DNA of 64,000 nucleotides from Sulfurovum xiamenensis (GTDB taxonomy: Bacteria; Campylobacterota; Campylobacteria; Campylobacterales; Sulfurovaceae): NCBI RefSeq assembly GCF_030347995.1, contig NZ_JAQIBC010000001.1, positions 496,001 through 560,000 of the forward strand. Reading direction: 5' to 3'. Below are positions 56,034-64,000 of this stretch, piece by piece. The notes beneath the pieces were generated by a model, which worked only from the letters and a program-made list of their open reading frames with translations, ran no database searches and was not told the origin of the DNA. Made by a program: the position numbers and the translations under genes. Each line of letters opens with the position of its first letter. Position 1 is the stretch's first letter.

Positions 56034-57731
56034 TTATAACTTATCGACCGTCTCGATCCCGAGTATATCCAATCCTTGTTTGATGGTCTTGGCCGTCAGG
56101 TCAGCCAAGAGTAAACGACTCATCTTAGTTACATCATCAACACCCTCTTTGAGGATAGGATTCTGTTCGTAAAAACGCATAAAGAGTGTTGCCAGCTCAT
56201 AAAGATAGGTCGTGATCTGGTTAGGTGCCGCATCTACTGCAGCACGGTCGAGTACATCTTCAAAACGGAGCAACATCGTAGAGAGTCTATGCTCCAATGC
56301 ATCACCGATAATTATATCACCCTCCATAGGACCGTCATACTTTCTGAAGATACTCTGGATCCTTGCATAGGCATACTGCATATAGAGTGAAGTGTTACCC
56401 TCAAAGCTCAACATCTTGCCCCAGTTAAAAATATAGTTGGATTCACGGTTGATCGAAAGGTCCGCATACTTTACGGCCCCGATTCCTATGATCTTGGCCA
56501 ATCTTTCCAACTCTCCTTCCGAATAGTTCTCTTTGTCATTGATCGTCTCTTTGGCTTTTGCAACAGCCTCATCAAGCAGTTCAATGAGTTTGACTGTACC
56601 GCCTTCACGTGTTTTGAATGGTTTTCCGTCTTGACCCATCATCGTACCAAATGCGATATGTTCAAGCTTCACATCTTCAGGAACAAAGCCTGCTTCTTTT
56701 GCCACCCTGAAGACCTGTTTGAAGTGCTCTCCCTGTCTTGCATCCACCACATAAGAGATACGCTGCGCCCCTAATGTCTGTGCTCTGTAGCGTAATGCAG
56801 CAAGGTCTGTAGTGGCATAGAGGTACCCCCCATCACCCTTTTGAACGATTACCGGGACTTCCTCGCCTTCCAGGAATACACATTGTGCACCGTCACTCTG
56901 TGTCAATAATCCTTTTTCATCCAGATCGCTGATCACACCGTGCAGGTAATCATTGTAAAAACTCTCTGCGCGTACATCTTCGCGTGTCAGATTGACACCG
57001 AGTTTTTCATATACCTCTTCACAATGTCCTAAAGAGATATCTATAAACTTTTGCCAAAGTGCTAAACAGTGAGTGTCGCCGCTTTGGATTTTTACGACAT
57101 ACTCTCTGGCTTTATTTGCAAATGCCTCATCTTCATCAAAACGTCCTTTAGCATCTTTGTAGAACTGCTCCAGGTCTTTTAAACTTACCGACCCCTCTTC
57201 GTGTATCTCTTCGAGGTAGGCAATGAGCATTCCAAACTGTGTACCCCAGTCTCCGATATGGTTTTGACGTATGACATCATCCCCAAGATAGGTTAAAAGG
57301 TTTGCCAATGTATCACCGATAATAGAAGAGCGCAAGTGTCCTACGTGCATCTGTTTGGCCATGTTCGGACCAGAATAATCTACTACTACCTTGACAGGTG
57401 TTTCACGTTTTTCTACACCAAGTCTGCTGTCTTTACGTGCTGATTCACATTGTGAAGCAAGCCAAGAGGGATTAAGCCATAGGTTGATGAAACCCGGACC
57501 TGCTATCTCTGCTTTTTCGAGTATTCCGGTCAGATCAAGGTTTTCTATGATCTCTGTAGCGATCATCCTAGGATTCTTACCTAAGGGTTTAGCTAAGGCC
57601 ATTGCCCCATTGAACTGGAAATCACCGAATTCGGCTTTGGTCGCTTCGGTGACACTCATAGGCTCGTGTTCTATACCCGCCTTGGTAAAAGCTTCTTTGA
57701 TAACGTTATTGATCTGTTGTTTTAATTTCAT
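56034..57731 (-). CDS. argS: Arginyl-tRNA synthetase
   Basis: ArgS charges tRNA-Arg. The 565-residue class I enzyme has the N-terminal Add-1 domain (to about 95), the HIGH-like motif in SGPNMAKQMHVGHLRSSIIGD (about 115-135, given in part), SYVVDARQGEHFKQVF, the loop GTMMGQDGKPFKTREGGTV in place of KMSKS (usual for ArgS), and the C-terminal DALR anticodon-binding domain (about 445-565). It lies 106 bases after tatA. A tRNA-Arg gene, its substrate, is at 59804. Confidence 0.96.
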   Translation of the reverse strand: MKLKQQINNVIKEAFTKAGIEHEPMSVTEATKAEFGDFQFNGAMALAKPLGKNPRMIATEIIENLDLTGILEKAEIAGPGFINLWLNPSWLASQCESARKDSRLGVEKRETPVKVVVDYSGPNMAKQMHVGHLRSSIIGDTLANLLTYLGDDVIRQNHIGDWGTQFGMLIAYLEEIHEEGSVSLKDLEQFYKDAKGRFDEDEAFANKAREYVVKIQSGDTHCLALWQKFIDISLGHCEEVYEKLGVNLTREDVRAESFYNDYLHGVISDLDEKGLLTQSDGAQCVFLEGEEVPVIVQKGDGGYLYATTDLAALRYRAQTLGAQRISYVVDARQGEHFKQVFRVAKEAGFVPEDVKLEHIAFGTMMGQDGKPFKTREGGTVKLIELLDEAVAKAKETINDKENYSEGELERLAKIIGIGAVKYADLSINRESNYIFNWGKMLSFEGNTSLYMQYAYARIQSIFRKYDGPMEGDIIIGDALEHRLSTMLLRFEDVLDRAAVDAAPNQITTYLYELATLFMRFYEQNPILKEGVDDVTKMSRLLLADLTAKTIKQGLDILGIETVDKL

Positions 57732-57837
57732 TGGTCTTCCGTCATAGTTAATATGGAATTGTAGTAGAAAATAGCTTCATAGCTATTTGGAGGAATAATT
57801 ATTTCAACACTGAGCAATGAACTGCTCAGTATCAAAC

Positions 57838-58059
57838 TTAAGCGTTTTCGCTTTTTTTCTCTTCTTTTGAAGCTTCAACCTTGGGCTCTTCTTTAGAAGC
57901 GATCTCTTTAGGCTCTTCTTCATCTTCTTTGATTGCTTTCTTGAAGTCTTTGATACCTCTTCCCATACCTTTAGCAAGATCTGGAATCTTTTTTGCTCCG
58001 AAAAGAAGTACAACAATCGCTAATACGATCAATAGTTCCGGCATACTTGGCATACCCAT
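57838..58059 (-). CDS. tatA: Sec-independent protein translocase subunit TatA
   Basis: TatA forms the pore-like assembly of the twin-arginine translocase. The 73-residue protein has an N-terminal helix [37 protein letters not shown] with the conserved FG hinge and amphipathic helix, then an acidic/Lys tail ([20 protein letters not shown]). tatB and tatC are not adjacent. The start may be either of two close ATGs; the first is used. It is between gmk and argS on the same strand. Confidence 0.94.
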   Translation of the reverse strand: MGMPSMPELLIVLAIVVLLFGAKKIPDLAKGMGRGIKDFKKAIKEDEEEPKEIASKEEPKVEASKEEKKSENA

Positions 58060-58125
58060 GTTAATCCTTTATATTTCGCTACAGAGAGCATTAATTTGAA
58101 TAATTATACTGCAATATGTTTAATC

Positions 58126-58743
58126 TTAGTTATTTACCAACCAATGTTCAACAAATTTTTCCTCATCTTCTGCACTTTGTTTCAATCTCGCTGCCTTGGC
58201 CACGATCACAAAACGTTTTGTTGCTTCCTCCACTGTATCATTGATAATGGTGAAGTCATACTCACCCACTGCTTTGATCTCGCCTTTTGCATTTTCAATA
58301 CGCTTGACTATGACAGACTCATCGTCGGTTGAGCGTGCACGAAGTCTTGTCTCCAACTCTTTGAGGGTCGGCGGTGTGATGAATGCGGATGTCGTAATAT
58401 CGTTCATCTTTGCACGTACAAGCCTGTGGCCCTGTACATCGATATCGAATATCACCAGTTTTCCCTCATCCAAAGCTTCTCTTACAGGTTTGAGTGATGT
58501 ACCGTAATAGTTACCGTGTACCTCCGCATACTCAAGAAAATTTCCCGCTTTGATATCCTCTTCAAAACTCTCTTTACTTACAAAAAAATAATCTTTGCCA
58601 TCCTCTTCACCTACTCTGGGAGCACGTGTGGTCGTCGATATGGAAAAATAATATTCACCGATCTCATCTGACGCTGCGTTGATAATGGTGCTTTTACCTG
58701 CACCGCTTGGACCTGAGAGTACTAAAATAGCCCCTTTTTGCAT
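58126..58743 (-). CDS. gmk: Guanylate kinase
   Basis: Gmk phosphorylates GMP to GDP. The 205-residue enzyme has P-loop LVLSGPSGAGKSTI (about 6-19), the GMP-binding STTTRAPRVGEEDGKDYFFV and YAEVHGNYYGTS, and IFDIDVQGHRLVR in the core. Length fits. Its start overlaps the stop of the acidic protein gene (TAATG), so the pair is translationally coupled. Confidence 0.96.
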   Translation of the reverse strand: MQKGAILVLSGPSGAGKSTIINAASDEIGEYYFSISTTTRAPRVGEEDGKDYFFVSKESFEEDIKAGNFLEYAEVHGNYYGTSLKPVREALDEGKLVIFDIDVQGHRLVRAKMNDITTSAFITPPTLKELETRLRARSTDDESVIVKRIENAKGEIKAVGEYDFTIINDTVEEATKRFVIVAKAARLKQSAEDEEKFVEHWLVNN

Positions 58744-59621
58744 TATTGATCATCCTCTAATTTTATTTTGATTTTCGTCTCTTTGCCTTTTAAAAGTTTT
58801 TTTATCTTTTTAGGTTTCATCTGACCCAGTGCAGCCCAGATCGCTACTTCGATACGAGAAAGTTCCTCTTCATTTACTCCTGTCTCCTGCTTTGTCTTAG
58901 AAAGTGTCCCCTCTCTCTCTTCTGGAGCATTTACAGCATCATAACTCAATTCTTCGACTATTTCATTCTCTTCTACGATCTCCAATCCGTCAGCGATCAG
59001 TTGTTCTTTGATCACTTCCACTTTACGCGCTTCATAGTCATCATCGCTCAAAGAGATGGTATTTTCATTCTCTTCTATCTCATCATCCATCTCTAACAAT
59101 GCTTTGATCTTTGCTACTTCATCCCTGTCCAGTACTTCTGGAAGGCTCATATCTTCTTCCAGTTCCGACATAGTATCATCCTCTTTCTCTTCTGTAGATC
59201 TAGAAACAATATCCGGTAAAATCTCATCCTCTGCCTCTTTATTTTCTAAAGAGAATGGAAAAATAGAGATATCTTCTTCTATTGCAGTTCCTTCTTCTCT
59301 TTCATCAGCATCATTCGGAGTAATACTTTCAATCACATTGATGATCTGCGAAGGTAAAAATGGTTTCTTGATAGTCTCATCAAAACCCATCATCGCTTCA
59401 CCAGCATAAGAGATAAAAACTTTTTTTCTTGCATCTAATGCTTCAAGTAACACTTGCACATCATTGACATAAGAGACTTCATCCACAAAAATGATATCAT
59501 ATGACGCTTTCTTCACTGCATCTGCACTCACTACTTCATCCAGTGCTATATTTTCATCTCTTGTACAAAGTGCGAGCAATCTTGAGACAACAGGATTGAT
59601 GTTAATGAGTAGAATGTTCAT
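58743..59621 (-). CDS. Acidic protein with receiver-like N-terminal domain
   Basis: A 292-residue cytosolic protein. The first 100 residues have the outline of a response-regulator receiver: MNILLININPVVSRLL, IIFVDEVSYV (Asp where the phosphoacceptor would be), VFISYAG and IKKPFLPSQIINVIES with the conserved Lys-Pro. The usual N-terminal acidic pair is absent, so phosphorylation is doubtful. Residues about 105-240 are very rich in Glu and Asp and probably disordered. The C-terminal LSRIEVAIWAALGQMKPKKI is a short basic helix region. It is coupled to gmk. Similar acidic proteins occur in Campylobacterota; function unknown. Confidence 0.72.
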   Translation of the reverse strand: MNILLININPVVSRLLALCTRDENIALDEVVSADAVKKASYDIIFVDEVSYVNDVQVLLEALDARKKVFISYAGEAMMGFDETIKKPFLPSQIINVIESITPNDADEREEGTAIEEDISIFPFSLENKEAEDEILPDIVSRSTEEKEDDTMSELEEDMSLPEVLDRDEVAKIKALLEMDDEIEENENTISLSDDDYEARKVEVIKEQLIADGLEIVEENEIVEELSYDAVNAPEEREGTLSKTKQETGVNEEELSRIEVAIWAALGQMKPKKIKKLLKGKETKIKIKLEDDQ

Positions 59622-59803
59622 AAAAAGCTCTCTTGGATAATTTGTTATTATTATAATATAAATCTGGTTAGGAGTTGGTTGTTTAAAGATAATGTATTGA
59701 AGTAAAATAGGCCTTCTTATACGTTGTGTTCAGATTTTACGTGATTTTATTGCGTTATACATTCAGCAGTAAAAGAAAACGCGTGATTGATACAAAAAAG
59801 AAG

Positions 59804-59880
59804 TGGTACACCCATCAGGATTCGAACCTGAGACCTTCGGTACCGCAAACCGATGCTCTATCCAGCTGAGCTATGAGTGC
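59804..59880 (-). tRNA. tRNA-Arg (anticodon GCG)
   Basis: A 77-base tRNA with encoded CCA. Acceptor GCACTCA pairs with TGGGTGT (two G-T pairs), D arm GCTC/GAGC, anticodon stem TCGGT/ACCGA around TTGCGGT (anticodon GCG), and T arm TCAGG-TTCGAAT-CCTGA. The anticodon GCG rather than the ACG common in other bacteria reads CGC and CGU without inosine. Confidence 0.95.
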
Positions 59881-59933
59881 ACATTTAAAATGTAGTAGCG
59901 ATAATTTAGAGCGCAATTATAGCAGAGAAATCT

Positions 59934-60635
59934 TTATTTATCAAGTAAATTCATAGGGCCAAATAATTTGATTGCTTTGGGGTTGGAAATGAATGTATGA
60001 TTGTAGGGATGTTCCAGTTCGATCGTTTCAAATCTATCGAGTGAAAATTGTCTCTTTAAGTCCTTTGCATGCGTACCGAACAAGATAAGTTTTGGTGCAT
60101 TTTCTTCCATGGCATTCAACAGTGTTTGGATAAAAGGTTTCCATGCTTTGATATGTTTTTTCGTACTTTTTTTGTCTGTAAATATCAGTGCCGTATTTAA
60201 AAGAAGTACCCCGTTTTTTTCAAAGTTACGCCGAAGGTCATCTATAGAATCGATCATTGCTGTTTTATCTAATTTGGTAATGGCTTCCTGGGAAGTATCA
60301 TCTGTTGTCAACCTATGGCTAGCGACGAGGGCCATCTTCATAAAATTACGCAGACTTGTTGCACGGTTGACCTCTTTACTTAAACCAGAGGCTGAAAAAA
60401 GGTTCTGCACTTTAGTATCGATAAAAGCATACCCCCCGGCGCTCTCTTTTCTTGGATAAGGGTCCTGTCCAAAGAGGATGTATTTTACTTTCTCCTTAGG
60501 AAGTGTGTTAAAGGCATTCAGGTAGTTTTCTTTGGTAGGGAAGTAGTCCGCATCTTCTTCTAAAAATCTCTGATACTCTGCTTCAAGAGAGGCATACGCT
60601 TCAGATAAAACTCTTTCCCATGAGCTCTTGGACAT
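59934..60635 (-). CDS. Uracil-DNA glycosylase-like protein
   Basis: A 233-residue protein of the UDG superfamily. The catalytic loop is FGQDPYPRKESAGGYAF, where family 1 Ung has GQDPYH; Asp is kept but His is Pro. GVLLLNTALIFTDKKSTKKH matches the LLNxxLTV motif, with a Lys-rich insertion. The C-terminal Leu-loop, HPSPLS in Ung, is EHPYNHTFI here. KLILFGTHAKDLK is as in UDGs. So excision of uracil is likely but specificity may differ. The protein begins within a base of the gene at 60635 (shared boundary), in a leftward mqnP unit. Confidence 0.78.
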   Translation of the reverse strand: MSKSSWERVLSEAYASLEAEYQRFLEEDADYFPTKENYLNAFNTLPKEKVKYILFGQDPYPRKESAGGYAFIDTKVQNLFSASGLSKEVNRATSLRNFMKMALVASHRLTTDDTSQEAITKLDKTAMIDSIDDLRRNFEKNGVLLLNTALIFTDKKSTKKHIKAWKPFIQTLLNAMEENAPKLILFGTHAKDLKRQFSLDRFETIELEHPYNHTFISNPKAIKLFGPMNLLDK

Positions 60636-60958
60636 TAATCTCTCTTTTTGAGTTTATCAAACTTGATGATCAGTTCTATCTTACTTACAGGGATACCCAG
60701 TTTTTCAGAGACAGAAGCTTTACTTTCACCTGCATTGATCAATTCCATCACATCATCCAAAGAGGAGAAGTTCTCTATCACATCTTTCACTGCAACACGT
60801 GATGCTTCATAGTTTGCTATCGTCACATTTTTGACGTCCAGTATTTCATTGAGTTTTTTATTCTCTTTTGCTAATTTACTGTTTCTACCCACAAGCATCA
60901 ACAGTATGATCACCAACAGTGCCAATAATCCTAAAACTGTCATATCCATCATTTCCAT
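60635..60958 (-). CDS. Membrane-anchored coiled-coil protein with HTH-like C-terminus
   Basis: A 107-residue protein with one N-terminal membrane helix (about 7-24), a coiled coil (NSKLAKENKKLNEILDVKN), and a C-terminal helical part (VMELINAGESKASVSEKLGI, then PVSKIELIIKFDKLKKR) that resembles a small helix-turn-helix. The type is similar to Campylobacterota proteins annotated only as hypothetical. The first ATG and one four codons later are both possible. It sits between mqnP (one base gap) and the UDG-like gene, in one operon. Confidence 0.72.
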   Translation of the reverse strand: MEMMDMTVLGLLALLVIILLMLVGRNSKLAKENKKLNEILDVKNVTIANYEASRVAVKDVIENFSSLDDVMELINAGESKASVSEKLGIPVSKIELIIKFDKLKKRD

Positions 60959-60959
60959 C

Positions 60960-61814
60960 TTATAGAACCTCCACGATAATTAAAATTAAAAAAACAAATC
61001 CCAGGTAACCATTCACTGTAAAAAAGGCTTTGTCTATTTGTGTAAAATCTTTGTTGACGATGTAGTGTTCATAACCCAACATGATAGTAGAAAAAACTAT
61101 AGCGAGCTGTGCCCAAAAAGCCAACCCTGCAGCCACTACAAAAGCAGCCCAAAACACAATGGCAAAAAAGTGGAATAGCCTTGCGATCCACATGGTCTTG
61201 TTTGCCCCAAACTTAGAAGGGATAGAGTGCAACCCATGGGCTTTATCAAATTCGATATCTTGCAGAGAGTATAGCAGGTCAAATCCTGCGACCCAGAACA
61301 TCACACCCATTGCCAGATAAATAGACCATAAAGTGATCTCGCCGTTTACTGCCACTACACCTGCTATAGGTGCCAGTCCCAAACTTACCCCTAAAATAAG
61401 GTGTGCCATTGAAGAGAAACGCTTAAAAAATGTATAGGCCCCTAGTACAATCAAAATAGGCAATGAGAGCTTAAAAGCCAAACTGTTCACGAAATATGCA
61501 ACCACCATAAACAACAAGGCATTCAATACTATAAATCCTACCATTTGTTCATTTGACACTCTGCCGTCTACAGAAGGACGACCTTTGGTACGAGGATTCA
61601 GTCTGTCAATATCTCTATCAAGATAACGGTTCACCCCCATAGCAAAGTTTCTCGCAGTGACTGCTGCCATTGTACCTAAAAACAGCAGCTTCCAGCCAAA
61701 CCAACCTTGTGCAGCAACAAGCATTGCTATAAAGATAAAGGGTAAGGAGAACACTGAATGCTTAAACATGACCAATTCTGAAAAATGGTTCAATTTCTCT
61801 TTAAAACGATTCAC
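60960..61814 (-). CDS. mqnP: Menaquinone biosynthesis prenyltransferase MqnP (UbiA family)
   Basis: A 284-residue UbiA-family prenyltransferase with eight to nine membrane helices. Both Asp-rich motifs are plain: NRYLDRDIDRLNPRTKGRPS (about 62-81) and YSLQDIEFDKAHGLHSIPSKFG (about 178-199). In Campylobacterota menaquinone is made by the futalosine pathway and this enzyme prenylates 5,8-dihydroxy-2-naphthoate (MqnP); the aerobic ubiquinone pathway is absent. The name is a family-and-lineage inference. The gene lies 9 bases after the CDP-alcohol phosphatidyltransferase gene. Confidence 0.87.
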   Translation of the reverse strand: MNRFKEKLNHFSELVMFKHSVFSLPFIFIAMLVAAQGWFGWKLLFLGTMAAVTARNFAMGVNRYLDRDIDRLNPRTKGRPSVDGRVSNEQMVGFIVLNALLFMVVAYFVNSLAFKLSLPILIVLGAYTFFKRFSSMAHLILGVSLGLAPIAGVVAVNGEITLWSIYLAMGVMFWVAGFDLLYSLQDIEFDKAHGLHSIPSKFGANKTMWIARLFHFFAIVFWAAFVVAAGLAFWAQLAIVFSTIMLGYEHYIVNKDFTQIDKAFFTVNGYLGFVFLILIIVEVL

Positions 61815-61823
61815 TGTTTCACT

Positions 61824-62384
61824 CTACGGATGAGGGATTTTCAGTTTAGAGTTCAGTGACCATGCGATGATCAGTACTAAAACAACGATAACGTATACAT
61901 TTGTGATCACTCCATAGGCATTCAGGAGATAGAGGATCCATAAAAGAATAGCACCTAAAGGTGTAGGCACACCTTCAAAGTACTTTTCAACCTCTCCAAC
62001 ATCCACTTTAAGGTTAAATTCCACCAGTCTTCTCAAACCATTGATGATATACCAGATAAATACCAAACCCAACAGCAGTTCTTCTACACCACTAATACCA
62101 CTATAGTGTTTGACTGCATAAAAAAGTAAAAACGGCGGCATGACCACAAAAGAGAGGAAATCTGCAAAACTGTCAAGTTGGATCCCAAACTCTGTTGAAA
62201 GACTGTATTTACGTGCCAGCTTGCCATCAATAATGTCACAGGCACCGCCTATCCATGCTAAGACGATAGCGGTGAAGAAATCACCTTTCACGATAAAAAA
62301 TATTGCCATGATACCTGCTGAGACATTCAAATAGGTTACCAGGTTGGCAATGTTAAAACGGTTGTTCTTGTCAAATAAATTCAT
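61824..62384 (-). CDS. CDP-alcohol phosphatidyltransferase (PssA-like)
   Basis: A 186-residue membrane enzyme with five to six hydrophobic segments and the CDP-alcohol phosphatidyltransferase motif DGKLARKYSLSTEFGIQLDS followed by FAD, which fits DGxxARx8Gx3Dx3D. Phosphatidylserine synthase is the likely activity, as the FGIQLDSFADFLSF and the VEFNLK segments resemble PssA; other CDP-alcohol enzymes share the motif. It is shorter than H. pylori PssA (about 237). It is the first gene of the unit mqnP, the coiled-coil gene and the UDG-like gene. Confidence 0.82.
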   Translation of the reverse strand: MNLFDKNNRFNIANLVTYLNVSAGIMAIFFIVKGDFFTAIVLAWIGGACDIIDGKLARKYSLSTEFGIQLDSFADFLSFVVMPPFLLFYAVKHYSGISGVEELLLGLVFIWYIINGLRRLVEFNLKVDVGEVEKYFEGVPTPLGAILLWILYLLNAYGVITNVYVIVVLVLIIAWSLNSKLKIPHP

Positions 62385-62483
62385 TCCTGCCCTTCTATAT
62401 CTATAGTGGTATTTTATCCTTTTTGGGGTTATGGTATGATTACGCTATGAGAAGTATCAAAATACACTACAGTGAGGCACTAA

Positions 62484-63386
62484 ATGCCGAGTCTTAAAAC
62501 CTTTAAACAGCTTGCACTCATCGGTCCTACTGCCTCAGGAAAGACAGCACTTTCCATCAAAATAGCACAACAGATGAATGCCTATATTCTATCACTCGAT
62601 TCACTCTCTATCTATAAAGATATTGATATTGTCTCTGCAAAACCTACGTTGAGTGAACGAGAAGGTATTGTACATTTTGGTATAGATTACCTCTACCCTA
62701 ATGAAAATTTTGATGTCACGACTTTTATCAGGCTTTATCATGAGGTACATAGACGCTGCCTGGAGGATAGGAAAAACCTTGTGATCGTTGGTGGGACCAG
62801 TTTTTACCTCAAAATGCTCATAGAAGGTATCAGTGAATTACCCAACATTTCAAATGAGACCGATGCAAAAACCAAAATATATTTACAAGATTTACAAAAG
62901 AGCTATACGTGGCTTCATCGGTTAGATACACAGTACATGTCAAAGATTGAATCCAATGATCCCTACCGTATAGAAAAAGCATTGAACATCTATTTGGAAA
63001 CCGGCCTGACCCCCACACAATATTTTAAACAATTTCCACCGCAACCTACTGTAACTGAACCACTTCCTATCTATCAGATAGAGATTGAAAGAGAAAAACT
63101 TCGTGAACGTATCGCCTTGCGTACTAAAATAATGATCAATGATGGTTTGATCGATGAGATATGTACACTGGAGAAGAAGTATACACGCTCACCCAACTGT
63201 ATGAAATCTATAGGGATCAAAGAGACATTGGCTTACCTGGACGGGATCTATGACAAAAAAATGCTTAGTGAAAAAATCACTACCAATACTGCACGATTGG
63301 CTAAACGCCAGACAACATTTAATAACTCTCAGTTTGATAACGTGATAAAAGGGGATGTAAAAATGTTGGAAAAATTGTTATTGTAA
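62484..63386 (+). CDS. miaA: tRNA dimethylallyltransferase MiaA
   Basis: MiaA prenylates A37 of UNN-reading tRNAs, making the substrate of MiaB (encoded at 48669). The 300-residue protein has P-loop LALIGPTASGKTALSIKIAQ (about 10-29), SLDSLSIYKDIDIVSAKPT, HFGIDYLYPNENFDV, IVGGTSFYLKMLIEGIS, and SIGIKETLAYLDG. The Ser-Leu-Asp-Ser loop replaces the common SADSMQVYRG. The start is ATG at 62484; upstream GTGAGGC gives a weak ribosome site. Family length is normal. Confidence 0.94.
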   Translation: MPSLKTFKQLALIGPTASGKTALSIKIAQQMNAYILSLDSLSIYKDIDIVSAKPTLSEREGIVHFGIDYLYPNENFDVTTFIRLYHEVHRRCLEDRKNLVIVGGTSFYLKMLIEGISELPNISNETDAKTKIYLQDLQKSYTWLHRLDTQYMSKIESNDPYRIEKALNIYLETGLTPTQYFKQFPPQPTVTEPLPIYQIEIEREKLRERIALRTKIMINDGLIDEICTLEKKYTRSPNCMKSIGIKETLAYLDGIYDKKMLSEKITTNTARLAKRQTTFNNSQFDNVIKGDVKMLEKLLL

Positions 63387-63417
63387 GAGAAAAGGTCGGA
63401 ACATCAACCTTTCTACA

Positions 63418-63445
63418 CGCTCAGCGCTCAACGCTGAACGCTAAA
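63418..63445. repeat. Four tandem CGCTNAR heptamers
   Basis: CGCTCAG, CGCTCAA, CGCTGAA, CGCTAAA follow one another without gaps in the intergenic space between miaA and nuoN. The inner part also forms a hairpin (TCAGCG, loop CTCAA, CGCTGA). It may act as a weak terminator of both convergent genes or be a decaying repeat. Confidence 0.6.
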
Positions 63446-63447
63446 TC

Positions 63448-64000
63448 TTAGTACCCGCTGGCACTGATCATATAATAGATATATGATACAAGCGGCTGTA
63501 CATAGAAAATGGCTGCAACAGTTGCAACAGTCGCGAAACCGACCATGGCCATCAATGGTTTAGAGATGTTATAGTAGACTACATCCACATCTTTTACCGG
63601 ATCTTTCAAGAACATATACACCACAAGTTTCATATAGTAATATGCAGCGATCGCTGAGTTAAGCCCCATGATGATCGCTAACCAGATATAACCAGCATTT
63701 ACCGCTGCCTGCATCACATAGACTTTACCCCAGAACACTGAGAATGGAGGTACACCCGCAAGAGAGAACATAAAGAGTCCCATGATAACTGCACCCATTG
63801 GCATGATCTGGATCAGACCCGCAAACTTTTCATACGGATGGTCATAACGTGAATCAAATCTTCTCTTTTTATGACGTGATATCCACAACATTGAGAACGC
63901 ACCAAGGTTTGTAAACATAAAGAGCGCATAGTATAAGAATATTGCTGTGTTACCCTCTGTGGTATCTAGTGCCAATGCTGCTATGATAAAACCTGCATGA
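63448..64000 (-). CDS. nuoN: NADH-quinone oxidoreductase subunit N, C-terminal part
   Basis: NuoN is one of three antiporter-like proton-pumping subunits of complex I. About 184 C-terminal codons are visible; the frame is open to the right edge (HAGFIIAALALDTTEGNTAI), so the gene continues outside. The TTG codon at 63973-63975 is internal, not the start. Visible are NLGAFSMLWISRHKKRRFD (the transmembrane and loop), GLFMFSLAGVPPFSVFWGKVYVM typical of NuoN/NuoM/MnhD, and the C-terminal membrane helices with KLVVYMFLKDP. It is the last gene of the nuo operon in most bacteria. It converges on miaA. Confidence 0.93.
   Translation of the reverse strand, partial: HAGFIIAALALDTTEGNTAIFLYYALFMFTNLGAFSMLWISRHKKRRFDSRYDHPYEKFAGLIQIMPMGAVIMGLFMFSLAGVPPFSVFWGKVYVMQAAVNAGYIWLAIIMGLNSAIAAYYYMKLVVYMFLKDPVKDVDVVYYNISKPLMAMVGFATVATVAAIFYVQPLVSYIYYMISASGY

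Overview
The window reads as a chromosomal segment of a Campylobacterota (former Epsilonproteobacteria) species, most like Sulfurovum or a close relative. The signs are a small HP0268-family protein, a futalosine-pathway MqnP prenyltransferase, short compact operons, extended -10 promoters without a clear -35, type IV pilin-like genes next to priA, and a Campylobacterota-type nusA, porin and nuo gene set. No rRNA, CRISPR array, intact insertion sequence or prophage was seen. Two tRNA genes are present (Phe and Arg).

Layout. (1) 1-996 is the 5' two-fifths or so of priA. (2) 1056-14385 is an AT-rich surface-polysaccharide island flanked by prepilin-type genes (1056-1421 on one side, 13404-13778 and 13993-14385 on the other). 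The island holds a leftward operon for an ABC-transporter-exported glycan (Wzm, Wzt, a TylF-type methyltransferase, a GlfT2-like galactofuranosyltransferase, UDP-galactopyranose mutase, a GT2 enzyme, a DUF4422 transferase and a polyprenyl-phosphate sugar transferase) and a rightward O-antigen ligase. It also carries fossils: an acyltransferase-3 gene reduced by an internal deletion, the C-terminus of a PglB/STT3 oligosaccharyltransferase, and a flavoprotein (probably glf) start. (3) 14398-31697 is housekeeping: a degenerate GGDEF protein, uvrB, ppk, a gamma-carbonic anhydrase, trpF, rpe, rpmB, a K+ channel, argJ, dbpA, dedA, accA, fabF and acpP. (4) 31857-37287 is a metal-uptake locus: a TonB-dependent receptor with the CxxxM and HxM copper ligands of OprC, its TonB, a DUF2202 lipoprotein, and a histidine kinase/OmpR-type regulator pair. 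Four 11-bp-spaced direct repeats of TTAACAC lie upstream of the receptor, TonB and lipoprotein genes, so the locus looks like one regulon. (5) 37383-43081 carries a small-multidrug-export family protein, fabG, a TerB-like protein, gpmI, mraY and murD. (6) 43165-44738 has tRNA-Phe and a major porin with a strong promoter and three phased TTAAC repeats. (7) 44889-64000 is mainly housekeeping: rimO, tilS, a tyrosine recombinase, a DUF374 acyltransferase, miaB, nusA, the tpiA-pgk-gap glycolytic operon, a nadD-rsfS fusion, argS, tatA, gmk, tRNA-Arg, a UDG-like gene, mqnP, a CDP-alcohol phosphatidyltransferase, miaA and the 3' end of nuoN.

The items most worth following up are the copper-receptor regulon with its conserved promoter architecture, the galactofuranose glycan cassette with visible gene decay, the in-frame NadD-RsfS fusion with a possible internal start, and the phased repeats in front of the porin. 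All calls come from reading the sequence; no database search was run.
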